64,000 nt of DNA from Eurosta solidaginis (taxonomy: Eukaryota; Arthropoda; Insecta; Diptera; Tephritidae), in NCBI RefSeq assembly GCF_040869045.1, contig NC_090319.1, positions 283,623,693 to 283,687,692 of the forward strand, written 5' to 3'. The notes beneath the pieces were generated by a model. The model was not told where the DNA came from. It was given only the letters and a program-made list of their open reading frames with translations, and did no database searches. Positions 29,996 to 43,507 of the stretch are shown in pieces. The stretch's first letter is position 1. The number at the start of each line of letters is the position of its first letter. Position numbers and translations under genes: made by a program.

Positions 29996-32900
29996 GATTA
30001 TAAAGATTTATTGAAAATTTTTGCACTACAGGGTATAAACACTGCGTGCTATCAACATTCAACTCTGTGTGAAAAAGCCAATCATGTCGGCCACTCCAAC
30101 TAACAAGGTACTATTCGAGCAATAGAATCGTACACGTACCGTGCAACATCTTTCACGTTAGGTATGTACGTTACGATATTTTTCTTTGCTTTTACATCTA
30201 AAAAGAAATTTTTGTTATTAATTTTATAACGAATGAAGTAAACGTCTACGTTACAACTCTTACCATCACCGCTAGTTGCCAGTAGTTTGAATTTCACTCC
30301 TTTCGCCCACTTTCGAAAAAACAAACGAAGTATTCTTAAGGAAAACGCTTGAGTAGCCGTTTTTTAGACTTTTAGTTTTGTTAAATCATTTGTGAGAAAA
30401 AGAGTTTAAATTGCATCTTTATTTTATTATTTTTCTCTTTATAGCGTCTGAGCAGTTTTGAGTGACCGTTCTATGTCCAAAAGTAATAAAGCTTTTTCTG
30501 CTAAAGGGTGAAATATGTTTGAATGTAGTGTCATAGGAGGGTTCGTTTTACAAGTAGTCCTTATACTGTGTCAGTGGCTTTGGTTTGTTGTGAATTCAAA
30601 TTAAAAGTATACAAATCTATTTAATAAGTTCCATTTAAGAAATACTTATCCTTTGGGCAATGAATGGATATATTATGATATAAAGGAAAGCTGTGCTTCT
30701 AGTATCAAATATTTGAATGGGAATTTTAAATAAATAATTTTATCTAAAAGGAGTTGTTTGTAATTGCTAATGCTTTGATTTAATAAGCCGTCTTCTTAAC
30801 CTTATAACTACTGCAATAAAAGAAGGAAATTTAGAAGAGCGCAAAACTCCTTTTTAGACTCTTTCAATATAATTAAAAATTTTCTAAAATACTGGGTCTC
30901 ATATAGTAACGAAGAAATAAGTAAAATGTTTAAAAAAGTTTATACAGTTTCCTGAAGGTTATTTGAACTCTACTTGGCAAAAGAAATCAGGACCGGATAC
31001 GATAGTAAAAAAGGTTGGGGCACGAGATATGTCGGACCTAAAATTAAACACAAAGACGATTGGAATTGCACCCACCTCTAATATTGTTTTCTTTCTTTGG
31101 CTTATTATTTTTACTTTGATCAGTTTGTACAACGGGAGTAGGATCCTTTATACAAAACTTTCGCTGAGAGCGAACAACCTTTTTACGATGTCCGCATCGA
31201 CGTCGCACAGATTGGCAGAGAGTGTCAAATGCACGCACGTTCACTTTAAAGCAATGGTCCAAACACAATTGAATTTGGTGCTGCCTTGGGGAGAGTAGAA
31301 TCATCGTGGTGATAGCTACTTAGTCGATGACTAACGAGTAACTAGGTAAGACGCATGCACACAACCACAAAAATAATATAAGCAGAGGAGATAGCAAATA
31401 GGTACGCACACACCTACACAGCAGCCAAGAGCGTGGACGACATCACACATAGATGTACAAAACAGCAAAGCGCGCGGATGACATTACTCAATCATAAACA
31501 TAGAAGACAACAGCGAATATGAGATGCAGAGATATGAGAAAAATAAATTAGCAAATATTCATGAGGGCTATTCGTGAAAAGTCTTAACGCTGGGAGAAAT
31601 AGTTAATCAGTTAGATTTTAAAATGTTGTAAAATGTAATCAATTCAATTGTGAAATACTACTACCATAGTAGTGTCGTGAATAAGGAAAATTTTTATATA
31701 CTAAAAATTTGAGTTACTATCAAAAGTTCAGCGATACGAACGACAACAGTAGGGAAGATCAATCGATAATCCTTAAGATTCGCTTCAGTATTTACGAATG
31801 AACACAAACCTTCTTCGTTAGGATCACTAGGGTAATACAATTTTGTTTAATTAAGTTGCTTGAATTATAACTATATATCCAAAGAGGCTACACTTATCTT
31901 CTAATGATGATTTATTCAACTTACAGACGAAACAATTTTTGTCAAGTATATCGATTTCGATGCAAAATAAGTGTGAGACGCCAATCATGTAAATCGGCTT
32001 TATCAGCAAATTTTCGCAACGAACTGTGTAGATTTTTTACCTCTAGACAGTCCGTCATGGTAACGAAAATTTCCGAATACCCTTAAAGGAAAAAAAAAAA
32101 ACACCACAAAATTCATAAATTGCTCTGAATGAAATATAAAATGTCTACAAACCAATGAGAAAAAATCAGTTGCAAAAAGGGTCGCCACAAAATCATAACA
32201 GTAAAATTTGGAATAAGCGAGTATCCTCTATTAACATACATGTAACTGTGGCTGTGGCATTGTTCTCGCAAACTGCTGTTGATAGTGTAATAAATTTAAC
32301 AAGTAATTCTCTATGCTTTGGCATAAAACTGAATGACTGAGGGGCTGAATGAAGTTAGAGTACGAATATCTACAATGAGGGTTTAACGGATATGCTCTGA
32401 ATTTGCATACTTATTTTCAACCCAACAAATTCTTAGACGCTCCACCTCGAACAAAACAAAAACAAAGCCGCTTCCAATGTTGATTTTTTCCTTACGCCAT
32501 TAGACAACTCCATTCCTTTGATTGTCCTTACGGTGTATATTTTATTTGTAATTGTGTCAAAGTTGCCTTTTTTGTTCGTTGGCATTTGAGTGTGAAAAAA
32601 ATTCGTTGTTGCCTTCCAGCAAGCGAGACACATTTCCGGCATTGTATAATTACCATTATTTGTGCAGCTAATTAATTGCTTATCAATCATTAGTGTAGAG
32701 ATGAGTTCCTCCGTTTGGCACTTCCTGTGAACTTAAGCGCTCTTTTGCCTTTACATTCTTTCAGAGGCTCATCTGCCTTCAGTTTGTGAGTGTTTCAAAA
32801 AGGATATATAATACAAAATAATAGGCTGTATACAATAATTATCATTGCAATCAATATGACATCTTTGCAGGATGTATGTTGTACATTTGAATGTCGTTGT

Positions 32901-33890
32901 TGTTCTATCGCATAAGCAGAAGAAAAAATGATCACACAGCAAGATTGATTATGATTACATTATATGAAGTGACCGAAAATTAGGGCCTTTGGAAATGTTG
33001 GGCTTAATATTTAGTCGGAACACAGTATGAAGAAAGGCGGTTGAGGAGCTTTGAATGATTACACTCTTACATAAAATAGGCAAAAAGTTGTGTAAGTTGG
33101 GTATTTAGTCTGCTGTCAGCATATTGACTGACACTTTTACTTGACGCGAATTTTTTTGTTAACTTTTTTATTTTGTCCCAGCGAAAGTGTCACCTGCTGT
33201 TGTACTCACGGAGATATTTGATGAGTCTATGTGCTTTTCTCAAAATGCAAATTGTGTAAGTGATAAAAAAGGTGTAATTTAGAAAGTGAAAAGTTGTCAA
33301 TAAACACAAATGGGTTAAGAATGCGCTTTTTCGCACCTTATTTTATGATAAACGATTTGCAAATAAACTTTTTTGAGAAAGGTAAATGGAAGATGCTTTA
33401 ATGACTGGGATTAAGCATACTTCCACTTTAAGGTATGAGAACATTTTTAAGTACAGGTTCTAATTTAAATCTCTGATACTTTTAATTCGGAGGTAAAACG
33501 GCCATTATAGAAACAAATAAAGAAAAGCAAGAGTTTTATAATGCTTTAAGTACTGGCATAAACTGATTCATTGCTTGCTTTCCGTTCTGAAAGTAGGCCT
33601 AAAGAATACTAATACCTTGTAATGTTTTAAAGCCTCCTTAATTTTGAATTTTCAGTCAGTAACAAAATTAATTGTAAAAATAATTTCACGATAATCACCT
33701 TTTTTTCTAAATAAAAACAATTATACATATTTTACAGTTCAATTAAAATTTAAGTACATAAAATTATAAGTTTATCTGCTTAGCTGGTAAATTTTTTATG
33801 GAAAGTAGAGATAAATAAATATGTTTAGCCTTATAAAATTTAATGTAGTTGACGTGAATAGCCCTAACAATCTATGCTAATATGTAAGCA
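29996..33890. other. Long AT-rich spacer, no supported gene
   Basis: The largest frames (30963-31298 plus, 31044-31304 minus, 32433-32690 minus) overlap or lack any recognised domain; I do not call genes. The 111-aa plus frame has one hydrophobic stretch (FFLWLIIFTLISLY) but no start context or partner. GTTCAGCGATACGAACGACA near 31729 resembles 17.6 kb and may be an LTR-element remnant. A 31.31-31.55-kb block rich in CACACA/ACACC could be part of the same remnant. Confidence 0.45.
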
Positions 33891-33894
33891 GTTA

Positions 33895-34360
33895 TTTAAT
33901 TTTCTTTTTGCTATATTTTATCTTACTTTATTTTATTTTGTTTAATTTAATTAAATTTTATTTTTCTTTTTTATCTTATTTTATGTTTAATATATTTTAT
34001 TTCACTATCTTCTATTTTATTTTATTTATTTTATTATAATTTAATTTGACTTAATTTAGTTTAATTTAATTTAATTTAATTTAATCTAATTTTATTTTAT
34101 TTCATTTTATTTTATTGTATTTTATTTCATTTTATTTATTTTATTATAATTTAATTTGATTTAATTTAATTTTATTTTATTTTATTTTAATTTATTTAAT
34201 TTAATTTAATTTAATTTAATTTAATGTAATTTAATTTAACTTAATTTAATTTAATTTAATTTATATTAGCTTAATTTAATTTAATTTTGTTTTATTAAAA
34301 TTTTTTTTTTTATTTTATTTAATTTATTTTATTTTATTTTATTAATTTCAATTAGAATAA
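33895..34360. repeat. TTTTA / TTTAA pentanucleotide low-complexity tract
   Basis: About 465 bp made almost only of TTTTA, TTTAA and AATTT units with few interruptions. A similar TTTTA tract restarts at 55728, immediately after the large array. Confidence 0.9.
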
Positions 34361-34365
34361 AATTT

Positions 34366-34590
34366 TTCTAAGCGGGCTCGCCCTCGGCAGTGTTTGGCAA
34401 GCACTCCGAGTATATTTCTGCCATGAAAAGCTCTCATTGAAAACTCATCTGCCTTGCAGATGCCGCTCGGAGTCGGCATAAAACATGTAGGTCCTGTGCG
34501 GCCAATTTGAAGGGAAAATCAAGAGGATCACGACGCAAATTGGAAGAGAAGATCGGCCTTAGATCTCTTCGGAGGTTATCGCGCTTTAAA
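34366..34590 (+). repeat. S2 dispersed repeat, good copy
   Basis: A ~225-bp block: AGCGGGCTCGCCCTCGGCAG, GAGTATATTTCTGCCATG, CATCTGCCTTGCAGATGCCG, GGAGTCGGCATAAAACATGT, then CCTTAGATCTCTTCGGAGG and a T-rich end. A weaker copy sits at 3796-3960. It is noncoding and may be a SINE or the 3' end of a LINE; I recall it as common in tephritids. Confidence 0.65.
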
Positions 34591-34599
34591 TTTTTTTAT

Positions 34600-36532
34600 T
34601 ATACTCAGTTGAGCAGAGCTCACAGAGTATATTAAGTGTGATTGGATAACGGTTGGGTACATATATAAAGGAATCGAGATAGATATAGACTTCCATATAT
34701 CAAAATAATCAGGATCGAAAAAAAATTTGATTGAGCCATGTCCGTCCGTCCGTCCGTTAACACGATAACTTGAGTAAATTTTGAGGTATCTTGATGAAAT
34801 TTGGTATTTAGGTTCCTGAGCACTCATCTCAGATCGCTATTTAAAATGAACGATATTGGACTATAACCACGCCCACTTTTTCGATATCGAAAATTTCGAA
34901 AAACCGAAAAAGTGAGATAATTCATTACCAAAGACAGATAAAGCGACGAAACTTGATAGATGAGTTGAACTTATGACGCAGAATAAAAAATTAGTAAAAT
35001 TTTGGACAATGGGCGTGGCACCGCCCACTTTTAAAAGAAGGTAATTTAAAAGTTTTGCAAGCTGTAGTTTGGCAGTCGTTGAAGATATCATGATGAAATT
35101 TGGCAGGAACGTTACTCCTATTACTATATGTATGCATAATAAAAATTAGCAAAATCGGAGAAGGACCACTCCCACTGTAAAAAAAAAAAATTTTTTAAAG
35201 TAAAATTTTAACAAAAAATTTAATATCTTTACAGTATATAAGTAAATTATGTCAACATTCAACCCCAGTAATGATATGGTGCAACAAAATACAAAAATTA
35301 AAGAAAATTTCAAAACGGGCGTGGTTCCGCCCTTTTTCCCTTAATTTGTCTAGGATACTTTTAACGCCATAAGTCGAACAAAAATTAACCAATCCTTTTG
35401 AAATTTGGTAGGGGTATAGATTTTATGGCGATAACTGTTTTCTATGAAAATGGGCGAAATCGGTTAATGCCACGCCCAGTTTTTATACACAGTCGTCCGT
35501 CTGTCCTTCCGCATGGCCGTCAACACGATAACTAGAGCAAAAATCAACATATCTTTACTGAACTTAGTTCACGTACTTATCTGAACGCACTTTATCTTGG
35601 TATAAAAAATGAACGAAATCCGACTATGACCACGCCCACTTTTTCGATATCGAAAATTACGAAAAATGAAAAAAATGCCATAATTCTATACCAAATACGA
35701 AAAAAGGGATGAAACATGGTAATTGGATTGTTTTATTGACGCGAAATATACCTTTAGAAAAAACTTTGTAAAATGGTTGTGACACCTACCATATTAAGTA
35801 GAAGAAAATGAAAAAGTTCTGCAGGGCAAAATAAAAAATCCTTGAAATCTTGGCAGGTATTACATATATAAATAAATTAGCGGTATCCAACAGATGATGT
35901 TCTGGGTCAACCTGGTCCACATTTTGGTCGATATCTGAAAAACGCCTTCACATATACAACTACCACCACTCCCTTTTAAAACTCTCATTAATACCTTTAA
36001 TTTGATACCCATATCGTACAAACACATTCTAGAGTCACCCCTGGTCCACCTTTATGGCGATATTTCGAAACGGCGTCCACTTATAAAACTAAGGCCCACT
36101 CCCTTTTAAAATACTCATTAACACCATTCGTTTGATGCCCATATTGTACAAACAAATTCTAGGCTCACCCCTGGTCCACCTTTGTGACGATATCTCGAAA
36201 CGGCGTCCACCTATGGAACTAAGGATTACTCCCTTTTAAAATACTCATTAACACCTTTCTTTTGATACCCATATCGCACAAACGCATTCTATAGTCAACC
36301 CTGATCCACCTTTATGGCTATATCCCTAAATGGCGTCCACCTATAGAACTATGGCCCACTCCCTCATAAAATACTCTTTAATGCCTTTCATTTGATATAC
36401 ATATCATACAAACACATGCCAGGGTTTCCCTCGGTTCATTTTCCTACATGGTTATTTTCCCTTATGTTGTCACCATAGCTCTCAACTGAGTATGTAATGT
36501 TCGGTTACACCCGAACTTAACCTTCCTTACTT
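34600..36532 (+). mobile_element. HINE-A complete copy with short array (A2)
   Basis: Collinear with A1 (984-3781) from TATACTCAGTTGAG to the 3' hairpin and CTTACTT, at high identity. It keeps ~60 bp (CACCTACCATATTAAGTAGA...) that A1 has lost, and has four 130-bp units where A1 has eleven. The final G of CTTACTTG is missing because HINE-C begins directly at 36533. Frames of 63-83 codons at 34.6-35.1 kb are repeat artefacts. Confidence 0.8.
35900..36425 (+). repeat. 130-bp tandem array, 4 copies, inside HINE-A A2
   Basis: The marker GGTCCAC/GATCCAC falls at about 35914, 36043, 36173 and 36303. Confidence 0.9.
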
Positions 36533-36534
36533 TT

Positions 36535-37969
36535 TATACCTTTCATGAAAATGAAATGGTATATTAATTTCGTCACGAAACCGAAAATTGTAAGTCCTTA
36601 AAGGGAAATAGATAGACCCACCATTAAGTATACCGAAATAATCAGGTTGAAGAGCTGAGTTGTTTTAGCCATGTCCGTCTGTCCATCTGTCCGTCTGTCC
36701 GTCTGTCTGTTTGTATGCAAACTAGTCCCTCAATTTTTGAGATATCTTGATAAAATTTGGTGAGCAGGTGTATTTGGGTGTCCGATTAGACATTTGTCGG
36801 AACCGACCGGATCGGACCACTATAGCATATATCCTCCATACAACCGATTTTTCAGAAAAAGAGGATTTTTGTAATATCTTACCCAATTTAACAGATTGAA
36901 GCTTCAAACTTCACCATATACTTTCGTATATTGAACATATTGTTGCCTGAAAAAATTTATGAGATCGGTCGTATATATAGTATATATATGGTGGTATATA
37001 TAGTATATATATGGTGGTATATATAGTATATATATATAGTATATATATATATATTTTCGCAAATTTTAGCCCCATTTTAACAGCTAGAAGCTTCAAATTT
37101 CACCAAATATTTACTTATATAGCATATATTGTTGTCTGAAAAAATCATAGAGATCGGTTGTATATATAGTATATATCTCATACAACCGATTGTTCAGATA
37201 AGAAACTTTTCGCAATTTCTACCCCATTTTAACAGCTATAAGCTTCAAATTTCACCGATTGCTTACGTATATAGCATATATTGTTGTCTGAAAAAATCAT
37301 AGAGATAGGTTGTATATATAGTTTATATATCATACAACCGATTGTTCAGATAAGAAACTTTTCGCAATTTCTACCCCATTTTAACAGCTATAAGCTTCAA
37401 ATTTCACTGATTGCTTAGGTATATAGCATATATTGTTGTCTGAAAAAATCATAGAGATCGGTTCTATATATAGTATATATCTCATACAACCGATTGTTCA
37501 GATAAGAAACTTTTCGCAATTTCTACCCCATTTTAACAGCTAGGAGCTTCAAATTTCACCAACTGCTTACGTGTATAGCATATATTGATGTCTGAAAAAA
37601 TCATTGAGATCGGTGATATACATAGTATATATCTCATACAACCGATTGTTCAGATAAGAAACTTTGCGCTTTTTTGCCCCGTTTTAACAGTTAGAAGCTT
37701 CAAATTTCACAAAATGCTTTCGTATATAGCATATATTGTTGTCTGAAAAAATCATAGAGATCGGTGGTATATATATTATATACTTCATATAAACTGTCAT
37801 ATTGACCCCTTTTTTACGGCTAGAAGCTTCAAGATTCATCAAATTTTCTTCAAATAGTTACGTTTACGTCATATATTTTTGAAATACGTGATTCGTAGCC
37901 ATAGTTTTTACATGCAGACCACAAAAAACGTGAAGCTTTGCATCCTCACACAGATTACCTACCTATTTT
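36535..37969 (+). repeat. HINE-C unit 1 (1435 bp)
   Basis: The first unit, directly abutting HINE-A A2. The GTCCGTCT microsatellite has four 8-bp steps (one variant), one more than units 2-4 and 6. It ends in ...ACCTACCTATTTT. Confidence 0.85.
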
Positions 37970-39245
37970 TATACCTTTCATGAAAATGAAATGGTATATT
38001 AATTTCGTCACTAAACCGAAAATTGTAAGTCCTTAAAGGAAAATAGATAGACCCACCATTAAGTATACCGAAATAATCAGGTTGAAGAGCTGAGTTGTTT
38101 TAGCCATGTCCGTCTGTCCGTCTGTCCGTCTGTCTGTTTGTATGCAAACTAGTCCCTCAATTTTTGAAATATCTTGATAAAATTTGGTGAGCAGGTGTAT
38201 TTGGGTGTCCGATTAGACATCTGTCGGAACCGACCGGATCGGACCACTATAGCATATATCCTCCATTCAACCGATTTTTCAGAAAAAGAGGATTTTTGTA
38301 ATATCTTACCCAATTTAACAGATTGAAGCTTCAAACTTCACCATATACTTTCGTATATTGAACATATTGTTGCCTGAAAAAATTTATGAGATCGGTCGTA
38401 TATATAGTATATATATGGTGGTATATATAGTATATATATGGTGGTATATATAGTATATATATATAGTATATATATATATTTTTTCGCAAATTTTAGCCCC
38501 ATTTTAACAGCTAGAAGCTTCAACTTTCACCGAATATTTACTTATATAGCATATATTGTTGTCTGAAAAAATCATAGAGATCGGTTGTATATATAGTATA
38601 TATCTCATACAACCGATTGTTCAGATAAGAAACTTTTCGCAATTTCTACCCCATTTTAACAGCTATAAGCTTCAAGTTTCACCGATTGCTTACGTATATA
38701 GCATATATTGTTGTCTGAAAAAATCATAGAGATCGGTTGTATATATAGTTTATATATCATACAACCGATTGTTCAGATAAGAAACTTTTCGCAATTTCTA
38801 CCCCATTTTAACAGCTATAAGCTTCAAATTTCACCAACTGCTTACGTGTATAGCATATATTGATGTCTGAAAAAATCATTGAGATCGGTGATATACATAG
38901 TATATATCTCATACAACCGATTGTTCAGATAAGAAACTTTGCGCATTTTCTGCCCCGTTTTAACAGTTAGAAGCTTCAAATTTCACAAAATGCTTTCGTA
39001 TATAGCATATATTGTTGTCTGAAAAAATCATAGAGATCGGTGGTATATATATTATATACTTCATATAAACTGTCATATTGACCCCTTTTTTACGGCTAGA
39101 AGCTTCAAGATTCATCAAATTTTCTTCAAATAGTTACGTTTACGTCATATATTTTTGAAATACGTGATTCGTAGCCATAGTTTTTACATGCAGACCACAA
39201 AAAACGTGAAGCTTTGCATCCTCACACAGATTACCTACCTATTTT
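37970..39245 (+). repeat. HINE-C unit 2 (1276 bp)
   Basis: 152 bp shorter than the modal 1428 bp, that is, one 151-bp subrepeat fewer: the 'GATTGCTTAGG' type and its neighbour have been merged. Three microsatellite steps. Confidence 0.85.
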
Positions 39246-40673
39246 TATAACTTTCATGAAAATGAAATGGTATATTAATTTCGTCACGAAACCGAAAATT
39301 GTAAGTCCTTAAAGGAAAATAGATAGACCCACCATTAAGTATACCGAAATAATCAGGTTGAAGAGCTGAGTTGTTTTAGCCATGTCCGTCTGTCCGTCTG
39401 TCCGTCTGTCTGTTTGTATGCAAACTAGTCCCTCAATTTTTGAGATATCTTGATAAAATTTGGTGAGCAGGTGTATTTGGGTGTCCGATTAGACATTTGT
39501 CGGAACCGACCGGATCGGACCACTATAGCATATATCCTCCATACAACCGATTTTTCAGAAAAAGAGGATTTTTGTAATATCTTACCCAATTTAACAGATT
39601 GAAGCTTCAAACTTCACCATATACTTTCGTATATTGAACATATTGTTGCCTGAAAAAATTTATGAGATCGGTCGTATATATAGTATATATATGGTGGTAT
39701 ATATAGTATATATATGGTGGTATATATAGTATATATATATAGTATATATATATATATTTTCGCAAATTTTAGCCCCATTTTAACAGCTAGAAGCTTTAAA
39801 TTTCACCGAATATTTACTTATATAGCATATATTGTTGTCTGAAAAAATCATAGAGATCGGTTGTATATATAGTATATATCTCATACAACCGATTGTTCAG
39901 ATAAGAAACTTTTCGCAATTTCTACCCCATTTTAACAGCTATAAGCTTCAAATTTCACCAATTGCTTACGTATATAGCATATATTGTTGTCTGAAAAAAT
40001 CATAGAGATCGGTTGTATATATAGTATATATATCATACAACCGATTGTTCAGATAAGAAACTTTTCGCAATTTCTACCCCATTTTAACAGCTATAAGCTT
40101 CAAATTTCACTGATTGCTTAGGTATATAGCATATATTGTTGTCTGAAAAAATCATAGAGATCGGTTCTATATATAGTATATATCTCATACAACCGATTGT
40201 TCAGATAAGAAACTTTTCGCAATTTCTACCCCATTTTAACAGCTAGGAGCTTCAAATTTCACCAACTGCTTACGTGTATAGCATATATTGATGTCTGAAA
40301 AAATCATTGAGATCGGTGATATACATAGTATATATCTCATACAACCGATTGTTCAGATAAGAAACTTTGCGCAATTTCTGCCCCGTTTTAAAAGTTAGAA
40401 GCTTCAAATTTCACAAAATGCTTTCGTATATAGCATATATTGTTGTCTGAAAAAATCATAGAGATCGGTGGTATATATATTATATACTTCATATAAACTG
40501 TCGTATTGACCCCTTTTTTACGGCTAGAAGCTTCAAGATTCATCAAATTTTCTTCGAATAGTTACGTTTACGTCATATATTTTTGAAATACGTGATTCGT
40601 AGCCATAGTTTTTACATGCAGACCACAAAAAACGTGAAGCTTTGCATCCTCACACAGATTACCTACCTATTTG
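39246..40673 (+). repeat. HINE-C unit 3 (1428 bp)
   Basis: Modal length. Its start reads TATAACTTTCATG, a one-base variant of the common TATACCTTTCATG. Confidence 0.85.
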
Positions 40674-42101
40674 TATACCTTTCATGAAAATGAAATGGTA
40701 TATTAATTTCGTCACGAAACCGAAAATTGTAAGTCCTTAAAGGAAAATAGATAGACCCACCATTAAGTATACCGAAATAATCAGGTTGAAGAGCTGAGTT
40801 GTTTTAGCCATGTCCGTCTGTCCGTCTGTCCGTCTGTCTGTTTGTATGCAAACTAGTCCCTCAATTTTTGAGATATCTTGATAAAATTTGGTGAGCAGGT
40901 GTATTTGGGTGTCGGATTAGACATTTGTCGGAACCGACCGGATCGGACCACTATAGCATATATCCTCCATACAACCGATTTTTCAGAAAAAGAGGATTTT
41001 TGTAATATCTTACCCAATTTAACAGATTGAAGCTTCAAACTTCACCATATACTTTCGTATATTGAACATATTGTTGCCTGAAAAAATTTATGAGATCGGT
41101 CGTATATATAGTATATATATGGTGGTATATATAGTATATATATGGTGGTATATATAGTATATATATATAGTATATATATATATATTTTCGCAAATTTTAG
41201 CCCCATTTTAACAGCTAGAAGCTTCAAATTTCACCGAATATTTACTTATATAGCATATATTGTTGTCTGAAAAAATCATAGAGATCGGTTGTATATATAG
41301 TATATATCTCATACAACCGATTGTTCAGATAAGAAACTTTTCGCAATTTCTACCCCATTTTAACAGCTATAAGCTTCAAATTTCACCGATTGCTTACGTA
41401 TATAGCATATATTGTTGTCTGAAAAAATCATAGAGATCGGTTGTATATATAGTTTATATATCATACAACCGATTGTTCAGATAAGAAACTTTTCGCAATT
41501 TCTACGCCATTTTAACAGCTATAAGCTTCAAATTTCACTGATTGCTTAGGTATATAGCATATATTGTTGTCTGAAAAAATCATAGAGATCGTTTCTATAT
41601 ATAGTATATAACTCATACAACCGATTGTTCAGATAAGAAACTTTTCGCAATTTCTACCCCATTTTAACAGCTAGGAGCTTCAAATTTCACCAACTGCTTA
41701 CGTGTATAGCATATATTGATGTCTGAAAAAATCATTGAGATCGGTGATATACATAGTATATATCTCATACAACCGATTGTTCAGATAAGAAACTTTGCGC
41801 ATTTTCTGCCCCGTTTTAACAGTTAGAAGCTTCAAATTTCACAAAATGCTTTCGTATATAGCATATATTGTTGTCTGAAAAAATCATAGAGATCGGTGGT
41901 ATATATATTATATACTTCATATAAACTGTCATATTGACCCCTTTTTTACGGCTAGAAGCTTCAAGATTCATCAAATTTTCTTCAAATAGTTACGTTTACG
42001 TCATATATTTTTGAAATACGTGATTAGTAGCCATAGTTTTTACATGCAGACCACAAAAAACGTGAAGCTTTGCATCCTCACACAGATTACCTACCTATTT
42101 T
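40674..42101 (+). repeat. HINE-C unit 4 (1428 bp)
   Basis: Modal length, three microsatellite steps. The junction before it reads TATTTGTATACC instead of TATTTTTATACC. Confidence 0.85.
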
Positions 42102-43507
42102 TATACCTTTCATGAAAATGAAATGGTATATTAATTTCGTCACGAAACCGAAAATTGTAAGTCCTTAAAGGAAAATAGATAGACCCACCATTAAGTATAC
42201 CGAAATAATCAGGTTGAAGAGCTGAGTTGTTTTAGCCATGTCCGTCTGTCCGTCTGTCTGTTTGTATGCAAACTAGTCCCTCAATTTTTGAGATATCTTG
42301 ATAAAATTTGGTGAGCAGGTGTATTTGGGTGTCCGATTAGACATTTGTCGGAACCGACCGGATCGGACCACTATAGCATATATCCTCCATACAACCGATT
42401 TTTCAGAAAAAGAGGATTTTTGTAATATCTTACCCAATTTAACAGATTGAAGCTTCAAACTTCACCATATACTTTCGTATATTGAACATATTGTTGCCTG
42501 AAAAAATTTATGAGATCGGTCGTATATATAGTATATATATGGTGGTATATATAGTATATATATGGTGGTATATATAGTATATATATATATATTTTCGCAA
42601 ATTTTAGCCCCATTTTAACAGCTAGAAGCTTCAAATTTCACCGAATATTTACTTATATAGCATATATTGTTGTCTGAAAAAATCATAGAGATCGGTTGTA
42701 TATATAGTATATATCTCATACAACCGATTGTTCAGATAAGAAACTTTTCGCAATTTCTACCCCATTTTAACAGCTATAAGCTTCAAGTTTCACCGATTGC
42801 TTACGTATATAGCATATATTGTTGTCTGAAAAAATCATAGAGATCGGTTGTATATATAGTTTATATATCATACAACCGATTGTTCAGATAAGAAACTTTT
42901 CGCAATTTCTACCCCATTTTAACAGCTAGGAGCTTCAAATTTCACCAACTGCTTACGTGTATAGCATATATTGATGTCTGAAAAAATCATAGAGATCGGT
43001 TCTATATATAGTATATATCTCATACAACCGATTGTTCAGATAAGAAACTTTTCGCAATTTCTACCCCATTTTAAAAGCTAGGAGCTTCAAATTTCACCAA
43101 CTGCTTACGTGTATAGCATATATTGATGTCTGAAAAAATCATTGAGATCGGTGATATACATAGTATATATCTCATACAACCGATTGTTCAGATAAGAAAC
43201 TTTGCGCATTTTCTGCCCGTTTTAACAGTTAGAAGCTTCAAATTTCACAAAATGCTTTCGTATATAGCATATATTGTTGTCTGAAAAAATCATAGAGATC
43301 GGTGGTATATATATTATATACTTCATATAAACTGTCATATTGACCCCTTTTTTACGGCTAGAAGCTTCAAGATTCATCAAATTTTCTTCAAATAGTTACG
43401 TTTACGTCATATATTTTTGAAATACGTGATTCGTAGCCATAGTTTTTACATGCAGACCACAAAAAACGTGAAGCTTTGCATCCTCACACAGATTACCTAC
43501 CTATTTT
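42102..43507 (+). repeat. HINE-C unit 5 (1406 bp)
   Basis: Two microsatellite steps (8 bp fewer) and a TATATA tract about 14 bp shorter account for the 22-bp difference from the modal length. One subrepeat of type AACTGCTTACG appears in place of the GATTGCTTAGG type. Confidence 0.85.

Noticed and set aside
30963..31304. 111-aa plus frame with a hydrophobic stretch and an 86-aa overlapping minus frame
   Set aside because: No family resemblance, no splice or start context, and mutual overlap. Not enough to call a gene.
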